Origin: Callorhinus ursinus
Lineage: Eukaryota; Chordata; Mammalia; Carnivora; Otariidae
Length of the DNA: 64,000 nt
NCBI RefSeq assembly: GCF_003265705.1
Contig: NW_020312902.1
Location: forward strand, 15,619,002-15,683,001
Direction: 5' to 3'
Part shown: positions 34,096 through 44,846 of the stretch, piece by piece
How positions within the stretch are numbered: position 1 is the first letter of the stretch
Layout: each line of letters begins with the position of its first letter
Program-made: the position numbers and the translations under genes
Notes under the pieces: generated by a model
Told to the model about the DNA's origin: nothing
Databases searched by the model: none
Seen by the model: only the letters and a program-made list of their open reading frames with translations

Positions 34096-35079
34096 AACAG
34101 GATGTTAGGTGGCTGCCTCTAGAAGTCGATCTACTCTTCCTGCAAGAATGTTGATAGCTTAATAGGGAATTATTTGCCTTTACTGACTGCCTCTGGCCAA
34201 GTCAGTCCCCACTTCTGAGCAAAGGTCCTTGCCCTGAGCTTGGGAGACAGGACTTCTGAGATGGGGCCTGAAGGGCTCCTGACTCCCTGCACAGATACTA
34301 CGGGCCCTGGTCAACCACTGGGCCTCTGGGAAGGCACGACTACAGGCCAGCAAAAACCCCTGAGGCTTTTGTTCTGCAGAGGGAGGTTCTGGCAGGGCCG
34401 TCTTCCCTCTACACAGCACAGTGGTCTTCTTGCAATTCTTGTCTGCCGAACCTCAAGCTGCCCAGAGTGGTTTAATCCCTCCTCCCATGATAGCCTTCAA
34501 ATCCCTGAGACTGCTCTCACAGACCATCATCAGTTTCTCTTTTCCAGTATCCGTGGCCCCCACTTTCAAATATATTCCTAGGACATGGTTCTGAAATCTT
34601 CCAGCCATCCAAGTCACCCCCGCTTGCGTTTACTCTAGCTGGTGAAAGCCAGAGTGTCAGGTCCAGAAGTGAAGTGCCGTGTGTGGAAATAAATACAGCA
34701 TGTGGTCTAATCAGTGCAGCTCAAAGAGGGACTATGAGCTTTTCTTATTTGGGAAACCTTATTTCAAAACTGTCATCAAATTGTCTATTCTTTGTAACCC
34801 CGTCATACTACCAATTCTAACAGCACACTCTCTGTCAACGACATCTCCCTCGGGCTCTCTCCTGTGGCCTGCGCTTGGACCTCTTCTCCCCCATCTCATA
34901 TGCACTGGGGATTCACTGGAGCTGAGAGCCCAGCTCTGCATTATCTGGCTACTGTTTGAGGCAGTCCAGGTATTTCTGAAACCTGGGGCAGGCATCCATC
35001 AGACCGGCATTCCTCCCCTGACTTCATATCCCTGACAAAACTGTTAAGCTTACCATCAGTGTTCTCATCCCAGGCTTTG

Positions 35080-35890
35080 ATTAAACAGTGAACAGGGTAG
35101 GGCCAGGCAGACAGGCTGACAGACTGACATCATTACTCTTTGGGTATGCTCATCCAACCAGTTATAAATCAACGCAAACATCCCATCACCAAGCCCTTCA
35201 CCTTCCTGGATGCTCTGTGGACATGTCTCTGTCTTGCCAACAATGATGTCAGAAGACATTCTGAAAATGTCTTGCTAAACCCTAAAGTTTATAGCACTTC
35301 CTTTGTCTACCAGGTTGAAATAGGTAACTATTTCTTTTTCGTTTTTTAAGGTAAATTTTTTAAAAAGTTTTTATTTATTCATTTAAGTAATCTCTACACC
35401 CAATGTGGGCCTTGAACTCACGACCTCGAGATCAAGAGTCTCATGCTCCTCCAACTAAGCCAGTTAGGTGACCTGGTAACTATTTCTAAAAATAGATGAG
35501 AATGGTCTGGCAGACCTGATTCTTTGTGAATCCATGCTGACTCTCAGGGCTCACTGTTCCTCTTAAAACAGTGTTCACAGCCTGCCTGCTGAATAATCTA
35601 GTCCAGAATTTTCCCTGAGAGTTGACACCATGCTCACTAGTTTGGAGAGTGCAAGATGGTTTTTGCATTTTGAAACTTTTGAGTGTTTTCAGTCTGCCAA
35701 CACCTCTCTCGTAATTACTCCCTCAAAGATTATGGACCCTGGCTTCATAAATCTCATTTGCCAAGTCTCTGGGTGTTCTGGGGCACAATACATATGGACC
35801 AGGTGACCTGATCCATGAAGTCATAGCTTCAGTCTTCTCATCAATGCCTGTATGACTCTTCCTACTCTGATAACCATCCTTTTTGAGATG
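35080..35890 (+). repeat. Ancient dispersed repeat, family not assigned
   Basis: Phrases that co-occur in a common old mammalian repeat appear in order. They include ccaaccagttataaatcaac, gatgtcagaagacattctga, gtgaatccatgctgactctc, cagaattttccctgagagtt, gtctgccaacacctctctcg and atggaccaggtgacctgatc. A younger short SINE (35336-35474) splits it. I recognise the pattern but cannot name the family. Confidence 0.55.
35336..35474 (-). mobile_element. Short Can-SINE-type element
   Basis: Minus-strand copy of the short form without the GA-rich tract: ttaagtaatctctacaccca, then gatcaagagtctcatgctcc. It is flanked by an exact 13-bp duplication, ggtaactatttct, at 35323 and 35475. Confidence 0.9.
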
Positions 35891-36264
35891 GAAGCATAAC
35901 AGAACTTGGGTAAATCTTGCTTTCTCTCTGTCACTGAGTAAAGTTACTCTGTCCAAACAATGGGGCCCATGTTTTCTTCTTGTTGTTCCAAACAGAAGTA
36001 CAAAAAATAAAGTCCTTTTTGCTGGTCATAGCACTTTTTTGCAACACTCAGTTCTTGAGTTTCAGTTTTTCTTGATCCTGTTCCTTAATAGTCTGTGCTG
36101 GTATAACACACTTTTCCTTCCAGATTTTGTTCAAATTCTTCAAGAAATCTGAGTTACATAAAAGATTCTCTACATACCTATACTGGTCCCTGGAGGTATT
36201 ACACCTCGTTTTAGTTTCCAGGGGACTGGTCACAGTAATGCTACTAAGAGGTGCCTTTTACTGA

Positions 36265-36440
36265 CGGCAGACTCTGATGCCAGCTCTTCTGCCAAACCCT
36301 CTCAATACTTTGCTTCCTTTCATTTTCATGGCAACTCTACCAAGAGGTATTTATTTCCCCATTTTACAGATGAAGAAACTGAAACTAAGAGACTTAAATA
36401 ACTAGCCCAAGGTTACACAATGAACAAACAAAGGGCTGAA
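36265..36440 (+). repeat. MIR element
   Basis: Contains ttccccattttacagatgaa, gaaactgaaactaagagact and cccaaggttacacaatgaac in order. Confidence 0.85.
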
Positions 36441-37342
36441 ACGAAATCCCCAGGTCTTCCTGACGCCAACTAAAACAACCACAGCGTTTCTCCTTAAGAA
36501 CTTCCCAACCCTTTGAGTGGGCTTTCCTTCTGGGGTTTCAAGGCTATGAAGACACATCTATTTTTTCCCTGAACTCTTAAAAAAAAACTGCTTCCTAGAA
36601 GTCAAGGCAGGACTTCCCAAAGGGTATTTGATGGGATTTTAATTTAAGCGAAGCTTCTAGAAAAGCAGATGGGGCAAGGGCTGGATGCAACACACTGTGT
36701 CTCTCGGATGAAAGACCTAAAATGTTGGCATTTTCAAGACCAAGGAGGACTGCAGAGGGCAAACCAGCCAGTTTCATTCTATGTGAGCCAGCATCTTCCA
36801 AGTTTAGCCACAGAACCACCTTTTCCCTTAACACCCAACAAAACCCCCTAAAAGGCTGCGGGGACCCTCCATCTGGGGACAACAGGGCACAGAGTTTTCC
36901 TTCCTGATCTCGCTCTACTCAAGGTGCTTTCTTCCAGCACCCTGCCACTTCCACTCCGTCCACCTCCGTGGCTGGATGAGTGGCCCTTGTCATTCCCTTT
37001 ACACCAAGACAGATGCTCTCAGGAGGCCTGTCAGGCGGTTACAGCTGCTAATCTTCAGCTCCTCGCCTGGGGCTGGGGCAGCGGAAGCGTCTCTGCACGA
37101 CCAAGGCGGCCTCGGTGCCAATTCTGTGATTTTCAGTCAGAGCGGGTTATCCTTTCCTTTCACTGGGCAGGGTGAGCTGTAACAGCTCCTACAATATCAC
37201 TTCTCGGACTTTTATTTACGATTCTTTTTAAAGTTTAAAGAGTCATAGGGTCCTATCAGGACCATTCTTCCCACCCCCCTCTTCAGAGACAACCACTCTC
37301 ATCTCTGTTAGTGGACTCTTTCGGTATTTTCTCCAGACTTCT

Positions 37343-37370
37343 TTTTTTTTTTAGAGATTTTATTTATGTC

Positions 37371-37403
<33 letters not shown>

Positions 37404-37540
37404 AAGAGCACAAGCAAGGGGAGTGGCAGGCAGAGGGAGAGGGAGAAGCAGGCTCCGATGCGGGGGCCAATCCCAGGACCCTGGGATCATGACCTGAGCC
37501 GAAGGCAGCCGCTTAACCAACTGAGCCACCCAGGCGCCCC
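37343..37540 (-). mobile_element. Can-SINE
   Basis: Full minus-strand copy with a long GA tract. The 12-bp duplication ctcc(a/g)gacttct is at 37331 and about 37540. Confidence 0.94.
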
Positions 37541-38324
37541 TCCGGACTTCTAATATGCTTCACTTTGACTTGCCCGTTTTCCCCTCTCCAGCTTCACCTA
37601 CTGACTTCCCACAAAGGAATACGAGCTCTTAGCTCTCTTCCGTCCCATCCTCCCACCTTCCCAGGAGAACTGTATCCTAAGTTTGTTTGGATCAGCATTA
37701 AGTGTCTACATTATTATACGAAACCAATGCTATTTACAACTGAGGAATGTACTATACTATCATGTACACTTTTAGAAAAATATACTTTTCTTTTCTGGCA
37801 CAGTTTTCTATTTTCCTTGGATTTAATAACAGTCTTGGTTTTCTACGTGTTTATCACTAATTCAATCCTAAACTAACCACCAATGGTCTACAGATTTCCC
37901 CAAGATACTCAAATACATCAAGTATTTATCAATTTTGTCTTTTTCCAAGCCCTTCCTCCGGAGGTCCTTCTGAACTGGCTGCCTTCTGTTCTTGCTGCTC
38001 ACCGTCACCCTGGTGATTCCCCTGGCCTCTTTCCCATGCTGGACCCCATTTCCTGGCCCCGGCATGTCTTCCTCACTCATTCTGGTGGAGTATATCCTCC
38101 AAGAGATTTCACCGTATTTGGGGGCACGTTTTCTCAGCCAAACGGTGCCCACCGACCTGCCACCCTCCTGGTTTCGCAGCAACCGAAAACACCAGCTTTC
38201 CTCTGTACAGTGGTGTGTAAACTTCCAGGGCCTAGTCTCCAGTTATTTTTTCCTATGAATTGGCAGGAAGCCCCTCCACATGTCTCCTCTTTCCTGGGCA
38301 GTACCCAGTGGTGGAGAGGACTGG

Positions 38325-38485
38325 ATCAAATAATCCGAGGTTCACATCTTGGCTCTGACACTTATTCCCAGCTTACTGACCTGAGGTAAGTCTATGTAAG
38401 CCTCTGTGTTCTAATCTGTAAAATGGGGACAATAGCAGCTCACGACACAGGGCCCAGCACATGGCAACGCCCAATAAAAACTGCC
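38325..38485 (-). repeat. MIR element
   Basis: Reverse MIR: cttggctctgacacttattc, then ctaatctgtaaaatggggac and cacagggcccagcacatggc. Confidence 0.85.
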
Positions 38486-40544
38486 TGCTCAGCCATGGGA
38501 CCCTGTCTAGCCCAGGATTCTTCCCGAAGTGGGAACAGCGAAGGGTGGTTTACGTGCTGGCTGAGATGCACACCTCGGTAATTCAGAAATTGATCTGAAT
38601 CTTTCCATTTATTTCTTCTTTACCACCTGTCTGTAGAGCACATTCTATATTTACACTTCCCACTGCATAAGATGACTTCTTACACATCCTAAAACCCTCT
38701 CTCCTTCCAGTGTCAAGATAGATTCCTGATTTTCTAGTACTGTAGAGTTTATAGTACATGCCCCTGTTTGCCCTACCCACATTTTACGGACTGAGAGAAC
38801 CGTATCCATGTTTCCTCTCCACCCGGGTCTCTTCAGATTGAAAAGCCTTAATTTTTCCATTTTAGCCTATTGGTATTTCTTGGTCAGATTCCATCAATGG
38901 TAGCAGGTGTGGAAAGGAGAGGAGCCGAACCACCGAGCCTCCTTTAAGCCACAATCCCAGTCCTGTGACAGGGGTGACATGTGCGCTGGCCATGCGACTT
39001 GGGGCCTTCTCCTTGGGGATGCCCGGGAGCGGGAACCAGGGCATCAGGGCTGGCAACTATTCAACAGTGATGTGGGTTTGGCCTGCTGAGCCAGCCCAAC
39101 CTCTGGCTTCCGCCTCTAGGCTGGGAGATTATTCCTTTTGCTTTCAGAATGCTGACAAAAGCTCCGAACTTTCCAGAGAAAGAACCACTTGAAGGTCCCC
39201 CTTCAGGACAGGATTAGGACAGGGTATAGGTGTGGGGTGGGGGTAAAGGCACCAGCTCACCTCCACAACTACTCCTAAACACAAGGCTGTAACCAAATGA
39301 TAAAGTATGGTATTTTCGTTGTGAGCACCCCAAGGACGGGATGTGATGATGGAACAGTGGGGCTGGGTGTGACTAAAGAAGAGAGAGGGAGCGAAACTGG
39401 CATGATGATTAGAGGATGCTTTAATCAACCAGAGGAGTTAACTCCGGGCACCAGGGACCTCTGCCCCCAGCCCAGCCCTCTGACTTGGGTGGGAGACGAG
39501 GATGCTGGCTTTCCTGAGTGAGCCCACTCTCACCAGAACGCTTGGCTTTCTGTTTTCTGAGACACTGAGTCATTTCCTCTCTCCAGCTCTCACCTTTGAG
39601 CCTTCCTTTTCCCTTCCCTGGAGAAGTGACTCACTGCTCAAGTGCTGGGTGACACTGAGGATCAAAGATGGGCGATAAAAATACTCCTGATTGTGCAACT
39701 TGAAGAAGGGGGATGCGCGTGGACTGAGGATTCAACACGCAGGCCATGAACTCCAAGGCTATGGTGGAAACAGTGGCTGTGGCTCCATCTCTCTGGGGAA
39801 GTGGAGCAGAGAAAGGAGTTCAAACAGAAATTTACCTGTGCCGGGTTTGCTGTGGAGCCCCTCGTTCTGCCCTCTCAAACGTGTGTCTCTGAGAAAGGCG
39901 CACAAAGGCAGGCACTCAGCAGGACACACGTGAATCACGGAGGCCTGGGCCCTTCCTCCTATCAGCCCTGTGGGACCCAGCTGGCGCCCTGCGGGCAGGG
40001 CTGTTTCTTTCTGGGTCTCCTCTCCAGTGAAAACAACCGTATTTCCCCCAGCGTGGGAGTGGTGAGGGAGGCCAGCGGGACAAGCGCAGGCTCCGGGCTG
40101 GCTGCTGCAGATGCGCTAGACACTTTGAATAGGGTCACCCAAGACTGCCCTGTGCATGAGCTGTGAGTGCCAGGGGCCCAGCTGTTTTCCCAGATGGAAA
40201 CTCTCCTTCCTTCACCCAGTTCACTGGGCGCAGACTAGGTATTTTCTTCTTCTAATTAATCGTCATGGGCCTCATAGGGTGAGTAAAACAAAACAAAGTT
40301 TCTCTAAAGGATGACTCCCTAACCAGGTTATAAGCTATTCAAGATGGGAGCAGAGGCAGCAAGGTCACCCCATCCGACAGGCAAACAGATGGGAGCAGAG
40401 ACACTCCTAAAAGTGCAGAGAAATACACGTGCAAGCATGTGTGTGTGCTGGGGGGGTGGGGGGCTGTGCAGCGGAGAAAGTCACAACCAGAGAATTCATA
40501 CTACAAAACCTTAATTCTTCAGGAAATTAAGGCAAAAAGGCACC

Positions 40545-40567
40545 AAAAAAAAAAAAAAAAAAAAAAA
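40545..40567. repeat. A23 homopolymer
   Basis: 23 consecutive A residues. I recognise no retroelement body ahead of them. Confidence 0.9.
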
Positions 40568-40710
40568 GCCCTTAAAAGCTGCTGGCATGATTCCAGAGAC
40601 TGAGAAACTTGGCTCAGAAATGACAGTTAGTTTGCTTTTTAAAGGTGCCTCAACTACAAAGTGCTTTTCTCACAGTCAGGGACCTTCCCCCACCAACACA
40701 CCCGCATGCG

Positions 40711-40714
<4 letters not shown>

Positions 40715-40758
<44 letters not shown>
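40715..40758. repeat. Pure CA microsatellite
   Basis: About 22 CA units, preceded by GC-interrupted copies (cgcatgcgcacg). Confidence 0.96.
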
Positions 40759-40759
<1 letters not shown>

Positions 40760-41789
40760 CACTGCCCCTCTCCGGGAGGGTATGTGACCCCCAGAGCTTC
40801 TTCGTAAAGGTCCTCTGACCTCAGGCAGTGAGACCCTGGTGCAGGGAGGAGGAAGTTCTGGAACACTGCTGCAGGTTCCCAGCATTGGAGCAAAAGTTTA
40901 TGGAAATGCAAAGCTCCCCACCCGATGCACCTGACCACACACATCCTCTGAGTCCCCGTGGAGAGGCTGGGGAGCAAAATCCAAACTCCGTAGGACAGTC
41001 CAGGCAACTTCAGACAGGGAAGATGCCCGGGGCCTTTTTTCCCCCTCGGGTTCTTACAAGTGTTGGCAGGCACAGTCCTTAAGCCAGGCTCTCCTCAGTG
41101 GCAACAAGGAGTGGCTTCCCATGCTTCCCCAACTCACCAGGGCAGGCAGTGGGAAGGGAGGCGCCAGCAAGCCGAAGGAGGCTTTTCTCAACTGATCATC
41201 TTGGGAAAAGCCAGATACAAATTTCACGGCTGGAATGCAAGGGTTGTGAAACCCTGAAAGAAGCCCCAAAACGGGCCAAGGACTCTCCTTCTGGGAAGGC
41301 GGTGGGAGGAGGGCTGGCGAGGGCAAGTGGGAGAGGAGCAGGTTACCCAGAGGGGCCTGCCTTTCTGGGAAGCAGGAAGTAAGGCGTCAAGAGAGAAAGA
41401 AAGAAATCCCCTAGCCCTGAGGAGGTAGAGGGGACAGAGATAGGGTTGGTTTTGCTTCTGAACATAAAGAAAACAAGGTTTGTCAGAAAGTAATTCTGGT
41501 ATAAACAAGCCAATTACGATACAGCTTGTTATCTCTGGGATTTAGAAGCACCAAAGCTGACCACTGTCTTCCCTAGAGTTAAATATGCACAGTAAGCTTC
41601 TAAAAGGGGGTTTAGCCTTGTCTTCAGTGTCACGTGACAGGTCCCTATTCCTATTCCAACTAGACAGATGAGGTCCACCAATGAGGGTCACTACCACCTC
41701 AGAGACACAGCCTTGCGTGTCCCTCATGGGATCCCTGAGAATGGGGTAAGGAAGGTCACACTAGGGAAGACTGCCCTAAGGACCACCCT

Positions 41790-41960
41790 TTTCTAACCTT
41801 GGACAAGTCACTGACTGGCCTCTCTGCACCTCAGTCTCCTCATCTATAAAAGGGGATGGTAAGATTACTTCACAGAGTGACTGTGAGAATGAATGAAGGT
41901 CATGTGGTGTAAAGCACTTGGAACACTACTTGGCACACAGTCGTCACTACGTAAGTGTTA
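41790..41960 (-). repeat. MIR element
   Basis: Reverse MIR: ttggacaagtcactgactgg, then tctataaaaggggatggtaa and ggcacacagtcgtcactacg. Confidence 0.85.
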
Positions 41961-41997
41961 GCTGCTAGCGGGGAATGAGAAGAGCAAGTGCTTGCCG

Positions 41998-42018
41998 CCC
42001 CCCCCCCCCCCCCCCCCC
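41998..42018. repeat. C21 homopolymer
   Basis: 21 consecutive C residues, directly after the MIR. Length is uncertain in any assembly. Confidence 0.9.
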
Positions 42019-43324
42019 AGTAGGCCAGAGCCCAGCTGCTAATGCCCGGGCTCCATCAGCCCTTCTGAACTGTAGCTTCCTCAGACCATTCCCAGACCCA
42101 TGTGGAATCAGCACGCCCCAGCCTAGAAAGGCTGACTAAAGGAAAATCAGACGTGCACACACAATAAGGCCTGTGCCGGTTGCTCCCCCACAGGGAGAGG
42201 AGCAAACACCAGTGCCAGCACATCTTGGGTCGGCTTTCTCAGTCACAATCCATGTGGTTTATCTGAAATGGGGTCAGGTCCCAGAGTGGCCAGCATAGAT
42301 ATTACAGTCGTGCTTGCTAATCTAAACTGAGTCCATCATCATCGATCGTGAGATAACAGCGAGCCAGAGCCTTAAGACACTGGAGGGGTGCGCTGGAAAA
42401 GGATCTTGGCAAAGCAGCAGGAACCATTTCTCAACCAATGGCTAACAAATTGGTAACAAGCACTGAGAACCTCAGAAGAGACATTCTGATTCCCTCCGGA
42501 CTGCAGATTCCACCACTGTGGAGACCTGACTGGTCACTTGAGCTTGCAGGGAGGGGAGATGACCCCAAAGGGCTGGCACCCCTGATCTATTTCCACCCAA
42601 CTATTTGTAGCTCAGTCAACTCAGGCCAAAGGTGGAGGCTGCAGCCTTTACCTTGTATCTACAGATAGCCCTTGCACCAGATCCAGTGCCCCTCTGCACG
42701 GTCAGGGGTGGGCTGAGTCTGGGCTGTATGTATGCATCCAGGAACCCTGAGCCTTGTGCCCCCTGTGATGTCTGGAAGTGCAGCAGCTGAACGTGTGCCC
42801 AGGACAGCAAGTGAGATTTCAAGCCTGCTCCACATATACAAGAGCCGCAAGTGGGGTGTGTCTATGCAGGAGCCCCTGCCCTTCTGCCCAGAAACTTGGA
42901 CCTTCCAGAGGGGATAGGGCCATCTGAACTGAGACTGTCTACAAGTTATAGGCAATATGCTTGAGGCTTTAAGCCTTCAAGTACCTCCCAGCCTCCCCGC
43001 CAGTGCCAACGGGGCCTAGAGGGTGAAGCCAAGCTCAGGGCATGGGAAGGAGCATGGCCCCAGGACATGGGCTCCTAGGTGGAGAGCTTCCAGACACCCT
43101 ACACCTCAGCCTGGCCATCTGCTGCTGCCAGGGGAAGATCATGGTGCCTCATGCCAGCTACTTCAAAGCAGATGGCTGGAGAAACTCACTGGCTGGGGTG
43201 GAAAGCTGCTTGGAGGTGGCAGTGGAGGCTTCTCCAGGCTCTTGCCAAAAAGCTCAACTTTTCGTGGCTCCTGGATAGCAGATTCCAGGTGAGCCATCTT
43301 GGGCATCCAGAGTAACTCTCCCTA

Positions 43325-43531
43325 GGGCGCCTGGGTGGCTCAGTTGGTTAAGTGACTGTCTTCAGCTCAGGTCATGATCCTGGAGTCCCGGGATCGAGTC
43401 CTGCATCAGGCTCCCTGCTCAGCGGGGAGTCTGCTTCTCCCTCTCCCGCTCCCCCCTCTTGTGCTCTCTCTGTCTCTCTCATTCTCTCTCTCAAATAAAT
43501 AAAATTTTTAATTAAAAAAAAAAAAACAAAA
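43325..43531 (+). mobile_element. Can-SINE with exact 17-bp target duplication
   Basis: Full plus-strand copy. The exact duplication cagagtaactctcccta is at 43308-43324 and 43532-43548. It looks young and is antisense to SUFU. Confidence 0.96.
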
Positions 43532-43559
43532 CAGAGTAACTCTCCCTACCCCACAATCT

Positions 43560-43745
43560 GCTCCTGGGTTGCAGCCTTGACTTTTGCTAGCCAGGCCTCC
43601 CCTGTTCCATCCCTGTCAGCTCCTTCTCCTGCTTGAAAAGTCTAGGGCAACTTTAAGGTCCGTCTCATGTTCTTCCTCCTCCAAGAAGCCCTCCCTAACT
43701 ATTCTGGATCACGCCAACTTGTCTTTTCTGTAGAATATTAGATCA
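43560..43745 (+). repeat. L2-like 3' fragment
   Basis: Contains ctcctccaagaagccctccc followed by taacta, like the aggaagccttccctgac region of L2. Confidence 0.5.
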
Positions 43746-44734
43746 CTACCACTTCCGGAGATCATGGATGAGCAGCTGGAGCCAGAATTCAAAGAAGTAG
43801 CTATTTCCAACAAAAAGCATCCACAGCCAGACTCACACCAATTTCAGTTCATGCACCTCCAAAGGAAGAGCCTATATCCTAGATGGCCCCCTGGGTCCTG
43901 AGCTTGCCACACAGCAAGTGTATAAGACTTCTCAGAAGAAGGACCGATCACCCTGGTCTTGCAGGAGTGCTGTGCTTCCTTTTGAGCCCAGGGCACAGCA
44001 ACTTCCTCCCTGGCAAGCAAGAGTTCTGCTCTGGGCTGCCAACTCCCAGGCATCCCCTGCCAGCAGCTATTCCCCACAGCTTCCCTGATTCAAAGGGCAG
44101 AGGGGGGTGCCCAGTTCCAGCCCTGCCTACCATTCATCCCCTATCAGAGGAAGAGAGGTCAGCAGGAAGAGGGTCTGACCTCTGTGGGGCTAGCCACAGT
44201 CTCTCCCAAAGGGCTATACGGGTCCCTAGGCAGGCAGCAGAGGCCTGTAAAGGACTTCCCTTCCCTCCTCTGGGCCCCATGGAAGGGAGGCAGGAAAAAG
44301 GGCCTCTGCAGCAGGCGTCCACTATGGGGCTGGCCAGACAGGGAGGCCCCTGGGGCTGCAGCTATCAGCCGGAGACCAGGCTCCAGGAAGGAAGGAAGGG
44401 CAACTCTGGCCGAGGCCGAGATAAGGAGGGGAGTCGTGCTCAGCACAATGGGCTCCCTCAAGGCTGGGATTTTGCCCCAACTTGGCCTCCTGTCTGTTCA
44501 CACAGCCCAGGCAAATATTTACTGATGTTTATATTCCTAGTCTGCCGGGTCCCCTCCGAGGCCCTTTCCTATGACCCACAGATCTGTGTGCCCCAGAGAC
44601 CCCGGGCCCATCCAGCAATGGCTAAGGGCATTGTTCTCTCTCATGCAAGCCCCAGGGACAGACGTTTCAGGACCAAACTGCCCCCCTTGTACCAGCCCTG
44701 GAATACGAATTCCCTCTGTGGACACGGAACTTAC

Positions 44735-44846
44735 GGGGCCCGGTCGTGGGTGAAGCCGTTCTGCCGCTGAGGGTTGATTGGCGGAAGGACAGGTTTGTTG
44801 TTGATCTCAAGTCCTCTCCTCAGGGTCTCCCGGATCTGCTCCGTGT
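44735..44846 (-). CDS. SUFU: SUFU coding exon 8, residues 305-340 plus split codons
   Basis: This 112-nt exon gives two bases of D304, then TEQIRETLRRGLEINNKPVL, PPINPQRQNGFTHDRA and two bases of P341. It belongs to the flexible, proline-containing insert of the C-terminal domain. K321 is a reported non-degradative ubiquitylation/SUMO site. Relative to human as I remember it, residue 320 is N instead of S, and residues 335-336 are FT instead of LA. These are tolerated changes in a low-constraint linker. The acceptor is GTTGCAG and the donor GTAAGT. Confidence 0.97.

Larger units (their letters stand above)
31062..44734 (-). other. SUFU: SUFU intron 8
   Basis: A 13.7-kb GT-AG intron (donor GTAAGT). 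It carries several MIR copies, an unassigned ancient repeat at 35.08-35.89 kb split by a short SINE, Can-SINEs at 37.34 and 43.33 kb, L2-like sequence at 43.56-43.74 kb, CA arrays at 33.49 and 40.72 kb, an A23 run at 40545-40567 and a C21 run at 41998-42018. No coding exon is seen. The 295-aa open frame at 43883-44770 (plus) runs antisense across exon 8 and has no family features. Confidence 0.93.

Noticed and set aside
43883..44770. 295-codon plus-strand frame across SUFU exon 8
   Set aside because: Composition is random-like and it has no motif. It runs antisense over a conserved exon with normal splice sites, so it is a chance frame.
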